The translations under genes were made by a program, and so were the position numbers. 64,000 bases of DNA from Symbiodinium natans (Eukaryota; Sar; Dinophyceae; Suessiales; Symbiodiniaceae): the NCBI GenBank assembly GCA_905221605.1, contig CAJNDS010002135.1, positions 583,501 through 647,500 on the forward strand, given 5' to 3'. Below are positions 10,077 to 18,900 of the stretch, in pieces; position 1 is the first letter of the stretch, and the number at the start of each line of letters is the position of its first letter. The notes beneath the pieces were generated by a model. The model was not told the DNA's origin. It saw nothing but the letters and a program-made list of their open reading frames with translations, and searched no databases.

Positions 10077-10790
10077 AAGAGGAAGAAGGGTTTCTGCTAT
10101 TGGTTCGGCAGGGGGAAAGATCGCTGCAAATTCGGTGACGACTGCAAATTCATCCATTCCGAAGATGATGTGGTTCTACATTCATATTGGTGCAAATACT
10201 ATGTGGCAGGGAGAGAATGTTTCGCTGGAAAGGATTGTGAGTTCTCGCATGGTGCAACTGGTGTGAGGTGCGTCCAGTTTGCTCGGTCTGGGAAGTGTCG
10301 ATTTGGTGACAGGTGTGTCTTCGAGCATGGTGTTCCGTTGGAAAAACAGAGGCCAAGGTCTCCAAGGACGCCCCCAAGGGATGGTCCAAGGAGAAAGTCT
10401 GGTGCAAATGGTGGAGAAAAGGAGATCTCTCCTGAACAGTTCGATGATGATGAGGAGGATTTTATGGTTTATGACGAAGAGACCAAGATGACGGAACTGT
10501 TGATGGAGGCGATTTCATTTCTCTCCGGTGGCAAGCCAGATTTGGCTCGGGCAGAGGCGGACCCATTGTTCAAACTCCTGAAGTTCACTGGAGATGCTGA
10601 CCAAATGGATCAAGTATGGGTTTCGTGGACCACTGAAATGTTGTCCGTGCTGGAACTTCTCGAAGTAGTGAAGTCGTATGAGGTTTCGCTCGCGGAGGTG
10701 GAAGAATGGGTCAATGACCTGAGGATATGGTATGAGCGAGCCAATTTGGGAGAGGAAAAGGATCCCAAAAGAGGTAAAAGAGATCCCTAG
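10077..10790 (+). CDS. In-frame extension after UAG with three CCCH fingers
   Basis: This block lies in exactly the same frame as the giant ORF and follows its TAG with no other stop for 237 codons. It begins at once with a CCCH finger (first Cys codon at 10095, CX9CX5CX3H). Two more follow (near 10185 and 10268, both CX8CX5CX3H), then an Arg/Pro-rich linker, an acidic patch and a helical region that ends in TAG at 10788-10790. Because the first finger lies upstream of the first internal ATG (10170), independent initiation would lose it. Three explanations are open: translational readthrough of UAG, an introduced stop in this copy, or a separately initiated shorter protein. Confidence 0.65.
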   Translation, partial: KRKKGFCYWFGRGKDRCKFGDDCKFIHSEDDVVLHSYWCKYYVAGRECFAGKDCEFSHGATGVRCVQFARSGKCRFGDRCVFEHGVPLEKQRPRSPRTPPRDGPRRKSGANGGEKEISPEQFDDDEEDFMVYDEETKMTELLMEAISFLSGGKPDLARAEADPLFKLLKFTGDADQMDQVWVSWTTEMLSVLELLEVVKSYEVSLAEVEEWVNDLRIWYERANLGEEKDPKRGKRDP

Positions 10791-11332
10791 AAAGGGAGTC
10801 CAGCAAGGATATTCCTGCCGAAACAGGAGTGGTTGAGACTTCGGAGACGGAGGTTGCCGTTGAAGAAGAGAAGAAAAAGGTAAAAAAGAAGAGGAAAGCT
10901 GCAGCTATCGAAGATCCTTACACTCTCATGGTTCCAAAGCCGAAGAAGATGCCGACGATCATTGAGAAGGGTGGATCAACATCCAATGTGGTGGCTTCTG
11001 CAGTGGAAAAATCCTCGAAGACGCGCACAAAGTCAAATGTCGGTGGAAAGACAAAGAAGAGGGAGAAAAGTCAGAGTCCCAAAAAAGAAGAGGTGGTAAT
11101 GGTTCAAGATCCTGAAGAAAAGGATCGTCCATCTGATGCGGATGCACCAGGGTCTGCCACTGCGAATGAAGAGCTGGGTCAATCTTGCCAGGCGATTGAG
11201 GACGCAAAGAGAGAAGGATTGGTATCCTCAATTCAAAGGGGCGTACAGGATCCTGTTCTTACAGTTTCGGACCTGGAGTATATTCTGCTGCAACTTCACC
11301 TCAAGATTGCCAACAATCGGAAAAAGAAGTGA
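10778..11332 (+). CDS. Lysine-rich third coding block in the -1 frame
   Basis: The frame is open from 10778 to the TGA at 11330-11332 (184 codons) and overlaps the preceding block by 13 bases in the -1 frame. Near the start it runs through a strongly basic EEEKKKVKKKRK segment. A second Lys/Ser-rich stretch and an amphipathic C-terminus ending NNRKKK follow. There is no ATG near its start, so a -1 frameshift in the A-rich overlap or an indel in this copy would be needed to reach it. It resembles a nucleic-acid-binding tail. No family is recognised. Confidence 0.5.
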   Translation, partial: KRSLERESSKDIPAETGVVETSETEVAVEEEKKKVKKKRKAAAIEDPYTLMVPKPKKMPTIIEKGGSTSNVVASAVEKSSKTRTKSNVGGKTKKREKSQSPKKEEVVMVQDPEEKDRPSDADAPGSATANEELGQSCQAIEDAKREGLVSSIQRGVQDPVLTVSDLEYILLQLHLKIANNRKKK

Positions 11333-11674
11333 TTGGATGGTATGGATGAAGGGATAGTTTTTCTCTTTCTGGAGACGGGTGCGCTGGAACAGCCAATGTG
11401 CTGACAATGTGGTGGTTACTATTAAGGGTATGGAAATCCCTGATAGTAGAAGTAAGTAGCTTTTCGCGTAGCGAAGACCACGGTTTGTGGTGAAGAAGGC
11501 CAAGGAGTCTTCAGTGATGAGAGGATCATGGTGAAAAAAGATTCTCTATGGGTGGTAGGTTAGCCAACGTGCTATAATTCAGTCCTGGAAGACGTTAAAC
11601 CACAACTTGCATTTCAAGCAGCTGGCTGCTGCCTTAATGGCAGTTTTTGGCCAAAAGACCTGCATCTCCAATGT
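11333..11674 (+). other. 3' untranslated part of the LTR element
   Basis: Unique sequence between the last stop codon and the terminal hairpin. All frames are broken, and no remnant of pol is seen. Confidence 0.6.
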
Positions 11675-11694
11675 GTCCTAGGAAATCCTAGGAC
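11675..11694 (+). other. Perfect hairpin overlapping the polypurine tract
   Basis: GTCCTAGG, a four-base AAAT loop, then CCTAGGAC. The 8 bp perfect stem runs into the polypurine tract. It may structure the RNA end or be incidental. Confidence 0.5.
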
Positions 11695-11702
11695 AGGGGG
11701 AG
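11691..11702 (+). promoter_or_regulatory. Polypurine tract
   Basis: GGACAGGGGGAG abuts the TG that starts the 3' LTR, the expected position and composition for the plus-strand primer. Confidence 0.75.
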
Positions 11703-11981
11703 TGCGGAGCTGCAATTGGTATTGTAGAAAGGAGTTAGTGTTGGAAGTTGAAAGGGTTAATGAACCCGTAAACTATGTTTGGCTCAAGGATGGCCAGTCC
11801 GTCCAAAGAAAAAAGTCCGTGTTTGGGAGTGAGGGTTGGGTTAGTGCCCCTCTACTTGTGTAAGGGTGCCCCTTCCTTGTTGCTCTTATCCGTGTTCTTG
11901 GTTGTTTCTTGGTTCGATCTGGGAAATATAAGTTCAGGGCGATTAGGGGAGTTGATTTCCTTCCTTGGTTGTCCCCCCGTA
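11703..11981 (+). repeat. 3' LTR
   Basis: No visible difference from 3152-3430, including the spliced-leader-like string (here 11766-11788). It is followed at once by CCCTAAA repeats, so CCCTA at 11982-11986 pairs with 3147-3151. Confidence 0.92.
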
Positions 11982-12083
11982 CCCTAAACCCTAAACCCTA
12001 AACCCTAAACCCTAAACCCTAAACCCTAAACCTTCAGCCCTAAGCCCCAAGCTCTTTAAGCTCTAAGCCCTACACCCTGCAGG

Positions 12084-12131
12084 GAGATCAACCCCGACTG
12101 CGTGGTTGACGTCGTGCGTGGCCCCAAGAGG
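12084..12131 (+). other. Exon-like coding island
   Basis: Sixteen open codons reading EINPDCVVDVVRGPKR follow a CTGCAG acceptor-like site and precede GTTCAG, a possible donor. CCCTAAA lies upstream and TTTAGGG downstream. The composition is protein-like, but the piece is too short for a family call. Confidence 0.3.
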
Positions 12132-12436
12132 GTTCAGGGTCCCCCCTCCTTTTCCAGGGTTTAGGGTTTAGGGTTTAGGGTTAGGGTTTAGGGTTTAGGT
12201 TAGCCAACCCCCCCCCCCCCCTCCCCAAGCTTCATAAATCAAGCAGGTGCACCCCTTGTATTCTTAGATTTTTGTTGCTGGCTCTGCCAGGGAAGTAGTT
12301 AGATACCTTCCATCCCCCTTTGAACCCGCAAAGGTTGTTTATATCGGGTACGTCCTGCCCCAGTTTCCTTCGGAGCTAGAAAACTTTAGGGAGTAAAGCC
12401 CCCCCCCCCCCGCACCCGGAACCTTAAACACCACAT

Positions 12437-12528
12437 GGGTGGTTGTCAAATTATGTTGGGTCCCTATTACATTACGGCACCTAATCTTTAGGGTACCCCA
12501 AAAGGGATCATGATTTTGACAACCGCCC
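12437..12528. repeat. Small fold-back (MITE-like) repeat
   Basis: GGGTGGTTGTCAAATTATG at the left pairs imperfectly with the complement of the right end, which reads GGGATCATGATTTTGACAACCGCCC. The arms are about 25 bp around a 35-40 bp centre. It has no coding capacity. Confidence 0.55.
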
Positions 12529-13307
12529 GCGTTCTACCAAACCCCCCAAAGAGTGCTGAGGACTTTCGGGCTTCCAAGTTTCGAGGCAATGCTAAAGGGC
12601 CCGGAAGTCCCAAGTCTGGAGGGGCTTTGGGGTGTTAGGGGGGTTAAGCGGGGTTTGGGGGGGGGGGTTTAGCGGGTTTGGCGGGGGTTAAGGGGGTTTT
12701 GGGGGGGGGGGGTTTAGGGGTGTTTGGGGGGGTTCGGGGGGGTTTGGGGGGGTTTGGGGGGGTTTGGGGGGTTTTGGGGGGGTTTAGGGGGTTAAGGCGG
12801 GTTTCGGGCTCGGAGCTATGGTGCTTGGCGTCCTGAAGTTCAGGTCTGAGCTACATCACAGGCACAGGGTCTAGGGCTTAGGGTTTAGGGTTTAGGGTTT
12901 AGGGCTTAGGGCCTAGGGCTTAGGGTTCAGGGCTTAGGGTTTAGGGTTTAGGGTTCTAAGGGAAGGTACATGGTGGCTTGATAGGGTCCCTTACCTGCTT
13001 TGGTATATAAGGGTCATGTAAATATTGAGGATGTGATTGCCCTAAGATTCCGGTACTGAGCAGTCGGTAAGAGGGATGAGAGGTTGAGGTTTAGGTTTAG
13101 GGTGTAGGGTTGCCGACCATGGCAGAAGTTAAGGGTAAGCTCATATCCGGAGGCAAGACTTCTTCGTGAGCGAGACCGAGAGTTTGATCTTGGATCGGAG
13201 GCGCTTTGATGCACGGGACCTGGCATATGCCCTAAACCCTAATGGGTTTAGGGTTAGGGTTCAGGGTTTAGGGTTTAGGGTGGCGCTTTTGTTGAGTCGG
13301 GGGGCGG

Positions 13308-13308
<1 letters not shown>

Positions 13309-13353
<45 letters not shown>
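13309..13353 (+). repeat. Run of 45 consecutive G
   Basis: Uninterrupted guanine homopolymer immediately after GGCGGC. Its length is likely imprecise in the assembly. It could form stacked quadruplexes. Confidence 0.9.
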
Positions 13354-13354
<1 letters not shown>

Positions 13355-13668
13355 GCCGGAAAGCTTCGAGTCACTGAGGGTCGCAGCTAATTTGGGGCGG
13401 GCATGGAGAGCTCAGTGTTCCGGACGCATACCAATGGTTTAGGGTTTAGGGTTCCGGGCTCAGAAACCAGCCTGACCAGGGTTTAGGGTTTGGGGTTTAA
13501 TTAGGGTTTAGGGTTTAGGGTTTAGGGTTTAGGGTTAGGGTTTAGGGTTGGTGTGGGGCTTTCTAGGTACGGAGCCCGTAGCCCCTTGAGCACCAGCAAG
13601 GCTTGTTGCTTGCGTACCATGCAGCGACTGGCTCTGACATAAACACAGGTGTCACTTGCGAAGGCGCA

Positions 13669-14172
13669 ATGGCTTGGTCAATCCTCACATTCGCGCTTGT
13701 CCTCGACGGCGCGGTGAGCGTGAATTTGACCGAGAACGTCACCGAGAATGTGACCGGGCTCCCACGGTGCGACACGGTTACTAGTTTCAATATGTGTCGG
13801 GATACATGCACGGCCGTGCATGGTTTGTCACAAATCACATACGCTGTCAAAGATTGTTTGTGCCAAACCCGGGAGGATACAACTGATGAATGGATGTTTT
13901 GTTGCGATGCTGACTTTGCCTGCGCTACGACTACGACGACAACAAAGGCGAGGGTGACATGCCATGAGCTCGCATCCGTCGATGACTGCAAGCAGGCATG
14001 CCTGGATCAGTATGGCATGATCGCAATGGATGTTCTCTTCACGCATCGCGAAACGTGCAGGACCAATAATGTGGGCGAGTCATGCTGCGACAGCATAGAC
14101 GGAGCGCGTGCCCTCAGCCTCCTTCCAGCGGCAACGATTTCAATGTCAGTGTTGGTGGCACACTTCCTTTAA
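13669..14172 (+). CDS. Secreted cysteine-rich, possibly GPI-anchored protein
   Basis: The open frame reaches back to 13603, but the ATG at 13669 gives a clean secretion signal (MAWSILTFALVLDGAVS), so it is preferred; product 167 residues. Three possible N-glycosylation sites follow (NLT, NVT, NVT). The body has two similar cysteine clusters, each with a C-x3-C or C-x3-C-like pair, a later CC or C-x-C, and a Thr run between them (about residues 86-91). The last 20 residues are hydrophobic after a small-residue stretch, as in GPI-attachment signals. This suggests a cell-surface protein with a duplicated small disulphide domain. No family is recognised. No intron is needed. It sits alone between telomere-type arrays. 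Confidence 0.6.
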   Translation: MAWSILTFALVLDGAVSVNLTENVTENVTGLPRCDTVTSFNMCRDTCTAVHGLSQITYAVKDCLCQTREDTTDEWMFCCDADFACATTTTTTKARVTCHELASVDDCKQACLDQYGMIAMDVLFTHRETCRTNNVGESCCDSIDGARALSLLPAATISMSVLVAHFL

Positions 14173-14407
14173 TGTTCTGTCGCGGTTGGCGTCCCTGTCA
14201 TGGGGGCGCTGCCTAATTCAGAAACCACGGATGTTTGTTCGGTACCGTGTGTCACAGGAAAGCGAGAGTCTAGAACCGGGCAGGTAAAAGTTGTAAATCA
14301 TGACAGGGTTTGGGGTTTAGGTTGTTTTTGTTGGTTCCCGACTCCCCGGACTCGTGCCGCGCTGGTTCCCGATTTTATTCGCTCCTGATTCCGACTCTCG
14401 TTTACAG

Positions 14408-14701
14408 CTAGCACAGCAGACACCTTTGTGCGCACACATGCACCACGAACCCCCCCCCTCCCCAAAGGGATGCACATCGGTTAGCTAAGAAAACTCGATT
14501 ATACTCTAGGCCACGTGAGGATCCCTTTAGGGGTGGCCAGGGGGCCTCCGAGTAACTTTTTGTGCTCGCAGCCCGCAAAAGAGCAGCAACCTTGCCGATG
14601 AAGTCCTCATCGAGCTGCGTGCTTTCAGCCGAATTAAGCAATGGGGACCGCTCGAATACAAAGTAGATAAGAAGACGTCTGCGTGTAGATGGAATCAACA
14701 T
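14408..14701 (-). CDS. Exon-like ORF, unknown
   Basis: Minus-strand open frame whose central part, around STQLDEDFIGKVAALLRAAS, is helical and protein-like. Both ends look less convincing, so it may be one exon of a minus-strand gene. The upstream end coincides with the start of the 14701 fold-back repeat. No domain is recognised. Confidence 0.3.
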   Translation of the reverse strand: MLIPSTRRRLLIYFVFERSPLLNSAESTQLDEDFIGKVAALLRAASTKSYSEAPWPPLKGSSRGLEYNRVFLANRCASLWGGGGFVVHVCAQRCLLC

Positions 14702-14801
14702 GGGGGTTGATCAAGATGATGGGCCCTTTGGGGGGTCTATATTATGGTATACTCCTTATCGTTTAGGGTGCCAAAAAGGGCCCATAATTTGATCAACCCC
14801 A
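14701..14801. repeat. Small fold-back (MITE-like) repeat
   Basis: The left end TGGGGGTTGATCAAGATGAT pairs with the right end ATAATTTGATCAACCCCA. The arms extend through GGGCCCTTT / AAAGGGCCC for about 28 bp and enclose about 45 bp. It lacks coding sequence. Confidence 0.65.
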
Positions 14802-15448
14802 CATAAAACATAATCCCAAAGTGTCCATATACCATGATTTTATGGTTGTAGGGCCCTAAGTCCATGAATAGAGGGTATATGAACCCTCTGGGACGACAAT
14901 TCTACGACACCGATGATTTTGACCGTCAGACGTCAGACTGACCCTTTTGTTGAAATGGAATGACAAACATCGAACATCTACTGGAACTTGGACTACAGCT
15001 TTGCCATTGTTCCCAGATCTGTACTCTTTCTGCGCCATTGGGCACTACTGTTTCCGGGACCTCTTTGAAGGGTTCCGACGCTTATTTTGGGACATAAGCC
15101 CTGAAGAGCTCCCAGTAGAAGGCTAAAACTATTTGGGGAAGCAAGGCACGACGTTTTGTTGGGGGGACACTCTGAGTCCTAAAAAACCCTAAGCCCGCAA
15201 TTCCCTCAACTCCCTCAATTCCCTCGATTCCCTCACTTGGGTTTAGGGTTTAGGGTTAGGGGACTTAAGGGGGGTAAGCTTAAAGGGTCTAAGGCTTCAG
15301 GGGCTTCAAACCTGTAAGGCGTTAAGGCTTGACGGGTGTAAAGTTTCAAGGGCTGCAAGGCCGTAAGCCTTCAAGGGCTTCAGGATTTGAGGGTTGGGGC
15401 TTAAGGGTTGAGGACTTAAGGTCTCAGGGGATGTGCTGGTTTTGGCGT
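14802..15448. other. Unique spacer
   Basis: Low-repeat sequence with TTTAGGG at 15240 and Ctt/Aag-rich degenerate repeats (TTCAAGGGCTT-like) at 15290-15430. The minus-strand ORF 14856-15038 is not convincing. No gene is supported. Confidence 0.5.
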
Positions 15449-15968
15449 TTGCCCTAAACCCTAAACCCTAAACCCTAAACCCTAAACCCTAAACCCTAAA
15501 CCCTAAACCCTAAACCCTAAACCCTAAACCCTAAACCCTAAACCCTAAACCCTAAACCCTAAACCCTAAACCCTAAACCCTAAACCCTAAACCTAAACCC
15601 TCCCTAAACCCTAAACCCTAAACCCTAAACCCTAAACCCTAAACCCTAAACCCTAAACCCTAAACACTTAACCCTTAACCCTTAACCCTTAACCCTTAAC
15701 CCTTAACCCTAAACCCTAAACCCTAAACCCTAAACCCTTAACCCTTAACCCTTAACCCTTAACCCTTAACCCTAAACCCTAGACCCTAGACCCTAGACCC
15801 TAGACCCTAGATCCTAAGCCCTAGACCCTAGACCCTAAACCCTAAACCGAAACCCGAAACCCGAAACCCGAAACCCGAAACCCGAAACCCGAAACCCGAA
15901 ACCCGAAACCCGAAACCCTAAACCCTAAACCCTAAACCCTAAACCCAAAACCCTAAACCCTAAACCCC
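15449..15968. repeat. Long telomere-type array with blocks of variant heptamers
   Basis: About 520 bases in one orientation. CCCTAAA dominates to about 15665. Homogenised variant blocks follow: CCCTTAA (about 15668-15707 and 15738-15767), CCCTAGA (about 15776-15815) and CCCGAAA (about 15845-15912), then CCCTAAA again. Each variant occurs as a run, as expected if local tandem duplication spreads single mutations. Confidence 0.9.
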
Positions 15969-18900
15969 AAAACCGCCAACCCCCAAAACCCAAAACCCTC
16001 ACCCTCAGTCAGAAAGAGCAGGTGCAAGATGCTGGCAGACCGCACATCCCACAGGGCCGGCGACCCCAAACTATTATTCAATGGCTTCAGGTCCAATATC
16101 AGCCCGTAATACCATGCACTCCCAAAGCCACAGGTAAGGATCCTTCAGAAAAGCCTGAGCCGAAGCCCTAAAGCAGCACCCAAAAGCCTGAAGCCGTAGC
16201 AACCTTGGGGGGGCTTGGGGGGGGGCGGGGGCGGGGGGGTCTAGGGCTCAGGGTTCAGGGTTTAGGGTTTAGGGACTAGGGTCTAGGGTCTAGGGTTTAG
16301 GGTTTAAGAACCCCCACGCAAACTCGGAAGCCAGCCCTAAACGCTGAACCGGAGTATCGAAGGTCGTGGTTGACGCGATCGACGGCGTGGCCAACAAGTG
16401 TCAGCTGATCCATGGCTGTTCCGGGACCAAGTTTGCTCAGGGTTTAGGGTTTAGGGTTTCGGGTTTGGGGTTTGGGGTTTGGGGTTTAGGGTTTACAAGG
16501 CTTAGAAGCTAGGTCAGGCTTCGTGTGGTTTGGGTAAGGCTTCAATTGCGTTAATGTGATTTCACCCCAACTTGACCCAAGATGAGGTACAAAGAGGGCT
16601 TGGCTATGCTTGTTTTGGGCCTTATCTTGGGGTGGGGCAGGGTCGGGTAGGATGGAATCAGAAGACCCTAAACCCTGAACCCTAAACCCTAAACCCTAAG
16701 CCCTAAACCCCTAAACCCTAAGCCCTAGACCCTAAACCCTAATCATAACTGTACTCGTATTACAATTGTAACACTGGAAGGGTACAGAACTAGGACTTAT
16801 AAGTGAGCTCTGTCCACCCTTAAAACTGGGTTACGCGTGTCCAAGTAGGTTTCGGGACCCCCCCCCCCCAACATGGGCCCACGGGACGTGAATGTCGGCG
16901 GTCCTAAAGCAGTGCACCTCGGAGTCGTCGTGGTTTCGGGTTTGGATGTAGAGTTGATGGTTTAGGGTTTTAGGGTTTTAGGGTTTTAGGGTTTAGGGTT
17001 TTAGGGTTTAGGGTTTAGTGTTTAGGATTTAGGGCAGATACGGAGTGCCTGGCGACGTGTGGCTCCTGGTGCAGCCCAAGCACCAGGTGCCACCACTATG
17101 GCTACCTGACTTCTGCAGAGCTAGCGACGTCCGTGAGATTCCGTTCAGGTCTGGCCCTGAACCCTAAACCCTAAACCCTAAACCCCAAACCCTAAACCCT
17201 CAACCCTAAACCCTAACTCCCGAAAGCGGCTCCCGAAAGCCGACCGCGTTTGCGGGAGCGCAGCCGGCCCGTAAGCCCGAAGCCTTGAGCCTGCAGTGTA
17301 AGTGAGCTTGGGGGACGTCGAGGCTTTTTGCTGGAGGACCCCCAACCCCTAACCCCCAAAACCCGGCCCTAAACCCTCTCTAGACCCTAGACCCAAGACC
17401 CAAGACCCAAGACCCAAGACCCAAGACCCAAGACCCAAGACCCTAGACCCTCGACCCTCGATCCTGGCCCGTATCTGCCTCGAGCTTCGCAGTGGGACGG
17501 TATGCAGTGCCAACGATAAAGACCCTCGGTGCACCTGCTGTCCGTGCTGATGTGCTTGCTGCCAAGTGAAGCCTGGAAGTTGGTTCCGCCAGGCTCCGGG
17601 GACCCGGAGTTAGGGGTTTAGGGTTTAGGGTTAGGGGTTTAGGGTTCAGGGTTTCGGGCTTCAGGGGGGGATCCTCCTTATACCAAAAAAGACCGCCCTT
17701 TATTTGTGGGGAGCCCTGGAATCTCATCAACCCCTAAACCTTCCCAGACCAACAGTTTCGTTCATTATGGTTTGGGCGTGTCAGGTTTAGGGTTTGGGGC
17801 TCTTGGGGTTCTACACCCTCCACCCAGGTTTTGGTGTCCAGGGTTTAGGGTTTAGGTTTGGGGGCTTCGCTTTGGGGTTTTAGGCTTCGGGTTCAGGGTC
17901 TACGCCCCTAGACCCTGCAAACCCATAAGCGCCAAGCCCTCAACCCTAAACCCTAGACCATAAACCCCAAACCCGAAACCCTAAGCCCTAAGCCCAGGGT
18001 TTGGGGTTTGGGAAGTCCATCTATAAGCCCCAGACCCTGAACCCTAAACTCTAAACCCCAAACCCTACACCCTAAGCCCCAAACCCCATCACTCCTGAGT
18101 CTTGAAGCCCATGGAAAACTACAGATCCCGGAACCCTAAACCCTAAACCCTAAACCCTAAACCCTAAACCCTAAACCCTAAACCCTAAACCCTAAACCCT
18201 AAACCCTAAACCCTAAACCCTAAACCCTAAACCCTAAACTCTAAACCCCAAACCCTAGACCCCGCACCCTGAACACGCCAGCTCGAGGCCGGACCCGGCA
18301 GATCCCGGTCGTGGTCTCGGGCGGCCTGGGCGGCAAGGCGTGAGATGCCAGGGTTTAGGGTTTAGGGTTTTGGGTTTTGGGTTTGGGCTTTGGGTTTCGG
18401 GTTTAGGGTTTAGGGTTCCTGGGCAGGCCCTGGGGGCGTTTCAAATTTTCCTTTGTTGGGTCTAGGAGGATCTCATACCGGAACTGCTCTTCAGAGAGCT
18501 TAAAGGGCCAAGCTGGGTTTCGGGGCTCCGGGTTTGAGAGTTTGGCGTTTGGGGTCTGGGGGTGTGTTAGGGCTTGGGGGGTTGTTTAAATTCTTGAAGG
18601 CTCACCGCTGTAGGGTTTCAGGTGGTTGGGTTGAGGAGGTAGGGTTTACAGTTCAGGGTGTTGGGGTTTACAGGTTCAGGGTTTTCTGAATCCCTATAAG
18701 CTTGCAACGCCAAACCGTCGCAAGCCCTGAGCCCTAGACTCTTTAACTCTAAGCCCCAATCCCCAAGCCCCTAAACCCTAAACCCTAAACCCTAAACCCT
18801 AAACCCTAAAACCTAAACCCTAAACCCTCAACCCTAAACCCTAAACCCTAAACCCCATAGGGTCAGCTGCAACGGCCTTGGTATAGGTCGATCCTACCCT

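Larger units (their letters stand above)
3152..11981 (+). mobile_element. LTR retroelement with Copia-type primer site, no visible pol
   Basis: The 279 bp sequence at 3152-3430 recurs at 11703-11981 without a visible difference. The LTRs start TG and end TA, are offset by 8,551 bp, and are flanked by CCCTA on both sides (3147-3151 and 11982-11986). That fits a 5 bp target duplication, but it could also come from the CCCTAAA array at the site. A primer-binding site follows the 5' LTR and a polypurine tract precedes the 3' LTR. Identical LTRs imply recent insertion. Reading the interior in all plausible frames shows no aspartic protease, no integrase zinc-binding or DDE signature and no YxDD reverse transcriptase box. 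The element is therefore probably mobilised in trans, although its structural proteins may be its own. Confidence 0.88.
11982..13668. repeat. Telomere-type arrays, G/C homopolymers and islands
   Basis: CCCTAAA array at 11982-12032, TTTAGGG at 12158-12200, C-runs near 12207 and 12400, a GGGGTTTGG-like degenerate G-rich stretch at 12630-12800, and TTTAGGG arrays near 12880, 13260 and 13500. It contains one fold-back repeat, one exon-like island and a 45 base G-run, listed separately. No full gene is seen. Confidence 0.8.

Noticed and set aside
13566-13590. Second spliced-leader match (CCCGTAGCCCC)
   Set aside because: Only the first eight bases match; the TTTGGCTCAAG end is absent.
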